DNA of 26,745 nt, taken from Conoideocrella luteorostrata (taxonomy: Eukaryota; Ascomycota; Sordariomycetes; Hypocreales; Clavicipitaceae). Of this stretch, positions 19,831-26,745 are shown piece after piece; the first letter of the stretch is position 1, and the number at the start of each line of letters is the position of its first letter. The translations under genes were made by a program, and so were the position numbers. Below the pieces are notes generated by a model. The model was not told the DNA's origin. It worked only from the letters and a program-made list of their open reading frames with translations, and did not search any database. The stretch spans positions 1 to 26,745 of the forward strand of contig JASWJB010000455.1 of assembly GCA_032433595.1 (NCBI GenBank), written 5' to 3'.

Positions 19831-20617
19831 ATGGATAACAGGTCGGCAATCATTGCCGTTGCGATCGAGGCTGGAGCGTACGGGAGATGTTCAAAGTCGA
19901 TCTACAAATCGTGAGTAAAATAGCGAATAAGGCTTTCAATGCAGCTCAATCCTAACGAACTCGAATTAAGATTCAATATCCAGAAAGTATCAGACTTCGG
20001 CATCGTCGCAATCATGGCACGTCTCCTTTCCAAGAGCTCCTTCAACAGATCCAGACGCCGAAACTACTCTGACCGAGCAGCTCCGATCTGTCCTAAGACT
20101 CCTCTCCAATCCTGCTGTCATATGTACGGCCAATCACCACGGCATACCTCGCGCTATGACAATGTCGTCGTTTACGTCATTGACATTGTCACCCACGCCG
20201 CTCGTTTCGTTCAACATTGCCACCCCGAGTAGGACGCTCGATGCTATTTCAGCGAGTCAAGAGTTTAATATTCACATTTTGGCTGGCGATGCTAGCGGCG
20301 CGGCGGTCGCTGACCATTTTACAAAGGGGAACATGGATGGTATGTTTGATAATATTGAGGGAGCGACTTGTATGATGGATCCAAGCAAGGATAGAGCTTC
20401 GCCGCCTATGATAACAGGTCAAGGAGTTTTGAGGGTGCTTCGGTGTAGGTTATTAAAGGATGAGGCTATGGGAGGTTTGATACGGGTGAAGGATCATGTT
20501 ATTGTTGTGGGCGAGGTGGTTGAGATAATACCCGTGACGAAGTTAAAGGGGTTTGGGTTGGCGTATGCAGATAGAAAGTACAGGCAGGTTGGGGGCGTGA
20601 TTGAGGAGGAGCGGTAA
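19831..20617 (+). CDS. Flavin-reductase-like FMN-binding protein, two exons
   Basis: Exons are 19831-19910 and 19984-20617, giving 237 residues. The domain (TEQLRSVLRLLSNPAVICT, then SSFTSLTLSPTPLVSFNIATPS, then FNIHILAG) is the FMN-binding split barrel of the flavin reductase family (Flavin_Reduct). Its frame is open from just before 19984 but has no ATG ahead of the conserved core, so an upstream exon is required. A 73-nt intron (19911-19983) with donor GTGAGT, branch CTAAC and acceptor CAG links it to an ATG at 19831 preceded by an in-frame TGA. The resulting N-terminus (GRCSKSIYKSKYQTSASSQ) is basic and hydroxylated, compatible with mitochondrial import. Family members reduce flavins with NAD(P)H or bind FMN as oxidoreductases; the substrate here is unknown. 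The domain is firm; exon 1 is inferred. Confidence 0.78.
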
Positions 20618-21517
20618 CATTGACAGTGCTGTCCTTGTTTCCTTTGTGCTGGTGACGGGCATTGATATCTGTGCCACGCATTATCAGTCACAAAACAGGC
20701 ATGAAACATTCACGGCACATGTATAGAGCACCTAGAACAACTGATGTCAACAGAATCTCCTCCAATAGCAGAAGTTGCTATTCATTGCCTCAAGCAATAA
20801 TCACACGATTTCTCCCACTCCTAAGTATCTGCTTCGCTCCCACAGAGAACTTTTCATTTGAACCGGTAGCATCGCAATTATAGATATTCACCCAATAGAA
20901 GGCAGAACAAGCCAGTCCCTGTTAATCAACTGAAAATGCACAGACTGAATTACTGGATTACGCCGTCTGCACCACTAGAACTTAATGTGAGGCTGCGCCG
21001 CTGATGAGGTAGGCAGCCAGCGCACCACTGCAGTGATGGACCCTGGCAGGGTGCGGATTCAACGGTGAGTTGGATGCCTCGACCCAGGATGGAGCCGACG
21101 AGCACGCGCTAGCACCCATCTAGGTAACCAGAAGACAGGCCCTCTCAGCCTCGTCCCACAGGAAGGACCCCTCAGCCTTTTTGGAGAAGGCGGGAAGAGA
21201 AAAAAGAGGAGGAAAAAAAGTTGATGAAAGACCACGATAGATGCTAAATTCCCAACGCAACTTGTGTCGCCTGCATAAACAGAGTATGATAGAAACAGGG
21301 CAACAAAGAAGCATATTGTGCCGACTGATTGCCTAGGACGTATCTGCAGAGCTGGACAGAGACGTAGAGAATGAGGCGAGCAGCGGCCTGGATGGAGAAC
21401 AATGGCCACCAATGCAAGATCACAAGGTACGGCCTTGCATTTGAGTGAAACATGCAACTTGCTTTCATCCCACATGTGCGCAGCCTGTTGGTCTGTTCAT
21501 TGTCGTCCACTGGTGCT
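20618..21517. other. Gene-free stretch before the HSP90 promoter
   Basis: About 900 bp. GC-rich near 20990-21200, with a 10-bp palindrome CACTGCAGTG near 21027. Open frames on the minus strand at 21059-21510 are Cys/Leu/Phe-rich and match no family. I see no RNA gene or mobile element. Confidence 0.5.
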
Positions 21518-21537
21518 AGAAGGCTCCAGCACTTTCA
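21518..21537. promoter_or_regulatory. Candidate heat-shock element
   Basis: In 5-bp units the site reads aGAAg gCTCc aGCAc tTTCa: alternating GAA/TTC units with two perfect and two 2-of-3 matches. It lies 630 bp before the HSP90 start codon, upstream of the inferred transcript start, and fits a site for heat-shock factor Hsf1. Confidence 0.5.
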
Positions 21538-21572
21538 TCCAAGCCCAGAGCTCAGCCAGCACTGCCCCGCAA

Positions 21573-21577
21573 CCAAT
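21573..21577 (+). promoter_or_regulatory. CCAAT box
   Basis: CCAAT within CAACCAATCAG, between the two candidate heat-shock elements. This is the usual core bound by the HAP/CBC complex in fungi. Spacing to the gene is plausible for a promoter element. Confidence 0.5.
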
Positions 21578-21617
21578 CAGCGTGGGGCTCGTGGTTGCTG
21601 TGGAAGGGCAGCAGCCG

Positions 21618-21648
21618 TAGAATCTCATGGAATCTCGACTTCCTGGAG
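21618..21648. promoter_or_regulatory. Second candidate heat-shock element, step type
   Basis: GAA at 21620-21622 and 21630-21632, TTC at 21640-21642, then a near match GGA at 21645-21647. The first three units are spaced exactly 10 bp apart, as in discontinuous heat-shock elements. The third unit is inverted relative to the first two, which weakens the call. Confidence 0.4.
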
Positions 21649-21859
21649 CCAGAGCGAGCACCAGCACCGCCTGGAGCAGCCCTTTTTAGTTCAACCACTT
21701 TTTCTTCTTCCCCTCGACTTCAACTTCAGATCTTTTCCTCCATCTCTCTCATCGCTCGTCCTTCCACCAATTTTCCACATCAATCCTAGCCCATTGAGAC
21801 TTGTGTACTCTACTGGAGCTTTATAGCAACTTCCCTTTTCTTTTATACACAGCGTCTAG

Positions 21860-22121
21860 GTAAGCTTCCTGCCCCTCCAGCATCGTTCTCTGTCTTTTCA
21901 CCACCTCGACCACTTTTTTTTCTGCTGGTTGCTAGGTCTGCCCAAGCAGGGGGGGAAACCTTTAGAAGCTCGAGAGAAGTAGAAGGAGCACATTTGTGCC
22001 GCCGACAACTAGCAGATCTCTCATCTGTCGACATAGACTTTAGGTTGTTTCCGTAGCTTTCGGTCACTGTTACACACACATAACCCTGTTGAGCTCAACG
22101 ACTAATATCCATTCGTCGCAG
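21860..22121 (+). other. Probable 5'UTR intron of HSP90
   Basis: Donor GTAAGC at 21860 follows a CT-rich leader (about 21690-21850); a CGACTAAT branch-like element near 22098 precedes acceptor CAG at 22119-22121. The 262-nt segment contains poly-T and G-rich runs and no continuing frame. Introns in the 5' leader are common in highly expressed fungal genes. Inferred from sequence only. Confidence 0.5.
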
Positions 22122-22148
22122 ACAATTTCTCTTTAGATACCCATCACA

Positions 22149-24266
22149 ATGGCGGCGGAGACTTTCGAGTTCCAGGCTGAGATCTCTCAGCTTCTCTCCC
22201 TCATCATCAACACTGTCTACTCCAACAAGGAGATCTTTCTGCGAGAAATTGTTTCCAATGCCTCCGATGCTTTGGACAAGATCCGTTACAAGGCTCTGTC
22301 TGACCCCAGCCAGCTTGATTCTGGCAAGGACTTGCGCATTGACATCATCCCCAACAAGGAGGCCAAGACCTTGACCCTCCGTGATACCGGTATCGGTATG
22401 ACCAAGGCTGACCTTGTCAACAACCTGGGTACCATTGCCCGCTCTGGCACCAAGCAGTTCATGGAGGCTCTGACTGCCGGCGCCGATGTTTCCATGATTG
22501 GCCAGTTCGGTGTTGGTTTCTACTCGGCTTACCTGGTCGCTGACAAGGTCACCGTCATCTCAAAGAACAACGATGACGAGCAGTACATCTGGGAGTCCGC
22601 CGCTGGCGGTACCTTCAGCATCACTGCTGACACTGAGGGCGAGCAGCTTGGCCGCGGTACCTCTATTATCCTTCACCTCAAGGATGAGCAGGCTGAGTAC
22701 CTGAACGAGAGCAAGATCAAGGAGGTCATCAAGAAGCACTCCGAGTTTATCTCCTACCCCATCTACCTCCATGTTACGAAGGAGACTGAGAAGGAGGTTC
22801 CTGATGAGGACGCTGAGGCTGAGGAAGTTAAGGAGGATGAGGGTGACGACAAGAAGCCTCGTATCGAGGAGGTCGACGATGAGGATGAGGAGAAAGAGAA
22901 GAAGAAGAAGACCAAGAAGGTCAAGGAGACTTCCATCGAGGAGGAGGAGCTCAACAAGCAGAAGCCCATCTGGACTCGCAACCCTCAAGACATCACCCAG
23001 GAGGAGTACGCTTCCTTCTACAAGTCTCTCTCCAACGATTGGGAGGACCATCTCGCTGTCAAGCACTTCTCCGTTGAGGGTCAGCTCGAATTCCGTGCCA
23101 TCCTCTTCGTTCCCAAGCGTGCTCCCTTCGACCTGTTCGAGACCAAGAAGACAAAGAACAACATCAAGCTCTACGTTCGCCGCGTCTTCATCACTGATGA
23201 TGCTACTGAGCTCATTCCTGAGTGGCTCAGCTTTGTCAAGGGTGTTGTCGACTCTGAGGACCTTCCCCTTAACCTGTCTCGTGAGACCTTGCAGCAGAAC
23301 AAGATCATGAAGGTCATCAAGAAGAACATCGTCAAGAAGTCTCTCGAGCTTTTCAACGAGATTGCTGAGGATAAGGAGCAGTTCGACAAGTTCTATAGTG
23401 CTTTCTCCAAGAACTTGAAGCTTGGTATTCACGAAGACTCTCAGAACCGCCAGATGCTTGCTAAGCTCTTGCGCTTCAACTCTACCAAGTCCGGTGATGA
23501 GCAGACCTCTCTGTCTGACTACGTCACTCGCATGCCTGAGCACCAGAAGAACATGTACTACATCACCGGCGAGTCCATCAAGGCTGTCTCCAAGTCTCCC
23601 TTCCTCGACACCCTCAGGGAGAAGGGTTTCGAGGTTTTGTTCCTTGTTGACCCCATTGATGAGTATGCCATGACTCAGTTGAAGGAGTTCGAGGACAAGA
23701 AGCTCGTCGACATCACCAAGGACTTTGAGCTTGAGGAGACCGATGACGAGAAGAAGGCTCGCGAGGAAGAGGAGAAGGAATACGAGTCTCTTGCTAAGAG
23801 CCTAAAGAACGTCCTTGGAGAAAAGGTTGAGAAGGTTGTGGTGTCCCACAAGCTCGGCCTCTCCCCTTGTGCCATCCGTACCGGCCAGTTCGGTTGGTCT
23901 GCCAACATGGAGCGTATCATGAAGGCTCAGGCTCTCCGTGACACCTCCATGTCCAGCTACATGTCTTCCAAGAAGACCTTTGAGATCTCTCCCAAGTCTC
24001 CTATTGTCCAAGAATTGAAGAAGAAGGTCGAGACTGATGGTGAGAATGACCGCACGGTCAAGTCCATTGTCCAGCTCCTGTTTGAGACCTCTCTGCTCGT
24101 CTCTGGCTTCACCATCGAGGAGCCCGCTGGCTTCGCCGAGCGCATTCACAAGCTCGTTCAGCTTGGTCTCAACATTGAGGAGAATGACGCTGCTCCTGTT
24201 GAGGCTCCTGCTGAGGGCGCCCCTGCCGCCGAGACTGGCGACAGCGCCATGGAGGAGGTTGACTAA
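22149..24266 (+). CDS. HSP90: Cytosolic molecular chaperone Hsp90
   Basis: 705 residues in a single uninterrupted coding exon; ATG context CACAATGG. The N-terminal GHKL ATPase domain has E33, N37 and D40 ([14 protein letters not shown]), D79 in DTGIGMT, and the lid [16 protein letters not shown] charged linker of D/E/K runs (about 215-260) leads to the middle domain ([20 protein letters not shown]), which includes the catalytic-loop arginine in [12 protein letters not shown]. The C-terminal dimer domain ends in MEEVD, the TPR-cochaperone docking motif, which marks a cytosolic rather than ER form. Hsp90 folds kinases, receptors and transcription factors in an ATP cycle. Codon use is strongly C-ending, unlike its neighbours, as expected for high expression. 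Upstream heat-shock elements and a leader intron are listed separately. Confidence 0.98.
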   Translation: MAAETFEFQAEISQLLSLIINTVYSNKEIFLREIVSNASDALDKIRYKALSDPSQLDSGKDLRIDIIPNKEAKTLTLRDTGIGMTKADLVNNLGTIARSGTKQFMEALTAGADVSMIGQFGVGFYSAYLVADKVTVISKNNDDEQYIWESAAGGTFSITADTEGEQLGRGTSIILHLKDEQAEYLNESKIKEVIKKHSEFISYPIYLHVTKETEKEVPDEDAEAEEVKEDEGDDKKPRIEEVDDEDEEKEKKKKTKKVKETSIEEEELNKQKPIWTRNPQDITQEEYASFYKSLSNDWEDHLAVKHFSVEGQLEFRAILFVPKRAPFDLFETKKTKNNIKLYVRRVFITDDATELIPEWLSFVKGVVDSEDLPLNLSRETLQQNKIMKVIKKNIVKKSLELFNEIAEDKEQFDKFYSAFSKNLKLGIHEDSQNRQMLAKLLRFNSTKSGDEQTSLSDYVTRMPEHQKNMYYITGESIKAVSKSPFLDTLREKGFEVLFLVDPIDEYAMTQLKEFEDKKLVDITKDFELEETDDEKKAREEEEKEYESLAKSLKNVLGEKVEKVVVSHKLGLSPCAIRTGQFGWSANMERIMKAQALRDTSMSSYMSSKKTFEISPKSPIVQELKKKVETDGENDRTVKSIVQLLFETSLLVSGFTIEEPAGFAERIHKLVQLGLNIEENDAAPVEAPAEGAPAAETGDSAMEEVD

Positions 24267-24844
24267 GCGTCATTGCTGTACAATCGCGCAGACTTTAAAA
24301 AAGTTATATCCCGGAGTTGGTCGGTTTTTAAGAGCAACGCTTTGTAAAGTGTTTATGGTTATCTACTTTTGCTTTCTTTGCGTTAATTGATGCTTTGCCT
24401 GGCCATAATTCCCGATCTTCGTTTCGTATTAACGGAGCGGAGCAGGGTGTACTCTAGCTAGCTAGCACTATGATTATGAAACGGACGAGGCAGATACATG
24501 AATGAAATGGCATAAAGACAAGAGATGTATTTGGCGATGTGTGACAAAAACTGTGTTCTCCAAAGTGACCAACTCTTCTCCGTACAGCTGGCGGCGTCAG
24601 TCGTATTTTTATTTTTGCAAGCCCACGTAAAATACTGTTTTGGATGTCGAACGAAGTGCGCAGTCGCCTGCCCTTCGCCACGCGACTACAAGAAAAAGTC
24701 TGATCAACCGGTTCGACACAATTAGTATATGTTATTGCCCTATAGTACATTCTACTACGTACACACAACACTTGCATATGGGACTGGCATGTGCAATATC
24801 GACAAATGTACCAGTATGTATTGCAATTTCACAAGAGTCATCCC

Positions 24845-24861
24845 AAAAAAAAAAAAAAAAA
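24845..24861 (+). repeat. A17 homopolymer
   Basis: Seventeen A residues downstream of HSP90. They could be ordinary slippage; no flanking target-site duplication or open frame suggests a retroposed copy. Confidence 0.9.
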
Positions 24862-24992
24862 TTCGAAATACGTAGCATATAATCCGAAACAAGGGTATCT
24901 TAGATTAGCTTATATAGCTCTAACTAATCCATCAACTACACATTTATTACTCTCTTCTGGCTCTATGCTGCATACGAGCTTGAGGCCCTCCC

Positions 24993-25011
24993 TTTTTTTT
25001 TTTTTTTTTTT
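24993..25011 (-). repeat. T19 homopolymer (A19 in the acyltransferase mRNA)
   Basis: Nineteen T residues on the plus strand, templating A19 on the minus strand just 16 nt after the stop codon of the sterol acyltransferase gene. It would lie within the early 3' untranslated region of that transcript. Confidence 0.9.
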
Positions 25012-25027
25012 GAGAAACTTGAAGTAT

Positions 25028-26745
25028 TTATACCAGTACGTAGAGGGCACACATCTAAGATAACAAGGGTCAGTTGGCACGAAACCAAGTTTATAATCTT
25101 GAGATGGAGACAGTAGACAGAAATAGAAGAATCAGTATGGGAACGAACGTACCAGACTGAGTCCCAAAATCATGGAAATCCAAAAAAAGACATTATTCAG
25201 TGTCTGCCTGCCCCTAATGAACTTTGTCTTCTGTAGCATGACAATCGGTAGCTGCATCATCTGACAAACGAATCCGTATCCACGAATCTTCTTGGATATG
25301 CAGGCCATGACAATCTCGTGCATGACAGCGGAAATAAGGAACGTGATGATGGTAGCCACCATTTTGCCGGTGTGAGGACGAGAGGCACTGTACACGTGTC
25401 TCCGGAGGAAGGAGTACACGGGAACGTTCCACTCGCGCGAGAATTCCATCCAGTCTGTGGAGTTCCACCAGTCTGCGTAGAAGTGACGATCTGCGAAATG
25501 GGTGATTTCTGCGAACGCGCCCAGCACGTATTCGAATATGACGAGGAAGACCAGCAGAAAGGTGAGCATGAAGGGGAAGAGCAGCCAAGAGATGGATTCG
25601 GCGAGGATTAGAAGCGCTTCGGAGGCGGAGGTGTCGGAGAGGGGGCCGAGACGGCGGGATGCGTCGGCGAGAACGGGCACGATGAATTCTTCCGATACAA
25701 TTGTAAGGAGAAAGATGCAGCCAAAGGTGGCGACAATTTTAGAGATGAGGTTGGTCCAGTTGATGTGGGTGGTGCGAGGGTATTCGAGTTCGTAGCAGAG
25801 GGTTGGGCAGAAGAGGAAGTCGATGTAGTTGGACCAGACGAGGTTCTCGGGGTATGTGACGTTGCCCATGGGGGAGATGAGTTCGCTAGCGAGCCCTTCG
25901 CGCAGAACCTGAATCTCATCGGCTGTTCTATACTTGTCGTGTTTTTGGTCGCTGCGGCCGAGCCTCTGCTCGGGGAATGGGTTCTTGGCGGTTGGGATGC
26001 CGGAAATGCTGCCACGGCGAAGATTGGCAGGTGGGTAGACGTACGCTGGGCGGCGATCGGACGAATCTGTAGGGGAGTCCAGAGAGCGCAGGCGCTTTTC
26101 TGTCTCGGACAAGTGGCCGTTGTAGAAGGCGTAGGAGTGCATCTTCATGAGCATCACCATGGTGTGCAGTAGTAAAAACACCTGCGCCGTCCATGCCCAC
26201 TCTAGGACAAAGGGAACTGCGATCCAGAAGGCAAGCCAGGCAACTTGATACAGACTCTGAATAGCCATGCCGCCATTTGCCCATGTGAGCAAGCCCCCAG
26301 CGGACGCTCTTCTGAATATCTTGTGGAAGGGCAAGCCGACCAAGGAGGTGGCCACCATGAAGAAGTCCGCAATGGCCAAATGCCACAGCTTCACGGTAAA
26401 CAAGGTCCAAATCTGAATGCGCAGAGGATAGCCCGTATCTTTCATGTTCCTCAGCATGGTGGTGATGCCCATAATGGCGAGGCCAATCCAAAACAAGTTG
26501 AAGAAGCCATGGAAGTCGCGGTAGTCGCTCTCTGGATCGAAGTGAGATACTCGCGAGGCGTACTCGATTGTTGGGAAGATGCGACGCTTTTGCTCGGCGC
26601 GAACGTGTTTGCGGGCCGAGGAGAGTGATTTGGTGGACGGGGGAGCGTTTTCCGGTATGGGCGTCGATTGGCCGCTTGAGCTTGAAGTTAGAACTGAGGC
26701 TTTATCGACATGTTTGGATACTATTTTCAAGGGGAAGGAGGGGAG
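25028..26745 (-). CDS. ARE2: Sterol O-acyltransferase (MBOAT), 5' end off window
   Basis: The visible part has 539 residues in exons 25153 to beyond 26745 and 25028-25054. It is a membrane-bound O-acyltransferase of the ACAT/ARE branch, which makes sterol esters from acyl-CoA and sterol in the ER for lipid droplets. Hydrophobic helices are spread along the length. The signature FYADWWN is at 25462-25482, with YSFLRRHVY after it, and the catalytic His in MHEIV is at 25318-25320. The first in-window codon continues an open frame, and TTG at 26728-26730 is not a start, so the N-terminus is missing. Without the last splice the protein would end in SLVRSFPY; a 98-nt intron (25055-25152, donor GTACGT, branch AACTGACC, acceptor TTAG) joins GLSL to MCALYVLV, the hydrophobic ending usual in the family. 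ARE1 versus ARE2 cannot be told apart. Confidence 0.9.
25055..25152 (-). other. Inferred 98-nt last intron of the acyltransferase gene
   Basis: Donor GTACGT at 25152, AACTGACC branch-like element about 20 nt before the 3' end, acceptor TTAG at 25055. Phase 0. The downstream exon is only 27 nt, including the stop. Confidence 0.75.

Larger units (their letters stand above)
24267..25027. other. Convergent 3' region of HSP90 and sterol acyltransferase
   Basis: 761 bp holding both 3' untranslated regions. It has A17 at 24845-24861 and T19 at 24993-25011, about 130 bp apart and opposed. The T19 lies 16 nt beyond the acyltransferase stop, so it is A19 in that transcript. No gene is seen. Confidence 0.6.

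Noticed and set aside
21059..21510. Cys/Phe-rich minus-strand frames upstream of HSP90
   Set aside because: Two overlapping frames with no homology character in a promoter-proximal region.
22560..23543. 327-codon open frame on the minus strand within HSP90
   Set aside because: It is antisense to HSP90; Leu/Asp/Glu-rich shadow of strong C-ending codon bias, with no family resemblance.
24845..25011. Opposed A17 and T19 tracts read as a retroelement or inverted repeat
   Set aside because: Flanks do not match each other and there is no open frame or target duplication between them; homopolymer slippage suffices.

Overview
The window is nuclear DNA of a filamentous ascomycete (Pezizomycotina). 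The grounds are short phase-preserving introns (52-98 nt, most near 55-65) with GTRNGT-type donors and CTRAC-like branch sites, well-separated genes on both strands, fungus-specific families (Ytp1-like membrane protein, fungal BTB/POZ family, fungal Mediator 11, Vps5), and strongly C-ending codons in HSP90. A Eurotiomycete is my guess from general protein character only. No bacterial operon, CRISPR array, rRNA, tRNA or intact transposon is visible.

Layout. 1-7500: four minus-strand genes, namely a BTB/POZ protein whose apparent stop lies inside a 57-nt intron; a sphingomyelinase D/phospholipase D family enzyme (dermonecrotic-toxin fold); an acidic unrecognised protein with an internal repeat and an (SD)n tract; and a small basic nucleolar-type protein with one intron. 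8194-9838: a four-exon Ytp1-like multipass membrane protein (minus). 11218-11559: a small single-pass membrane protein (plus).

11734-18441: MED11 (minus) and TAF5 (plus) lie head to head, so two RNA polymerase II machinery subunits share one 902-bp intergenic region that carries four copies of an 8-mer and a perfect 20-bp palindrome. TAF5 is followed by VPS5/SNX1 (retromer, plus). 18785-20617: a mitochondrial ribosomal protein bL31m (MRPL36, minus) lies divergent to a two-exon flavin-reductase-like protein (plus). 22149-24266: HSP90 (plus), with candidate heat-shock elements and a probable 5'UTR intron. 25028 to the right edge: sterol O-acyltransferase (ARE/ACAT, minus, 5' end outside the window), whose last nine codons sit on a separate small exon.

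The genes do not form a pathway. Most are housekeeping functions: transcription initiation, endosomal sorting, mitochondrial translation, protein folding and sterol-ester synthesis. The accessory-looking part is the left third (BTB, sphingomyelinase D, acidic repeat protein), which has the longest gene-poor stretches. All splice sites were read by eye from donor, branch and acceptor sequences, reading frame and family fit; none is supported by transcript data. Several open frames reported for this DNA begin at non-ATG codons, so starts were reassigned to the first suitable ATG.
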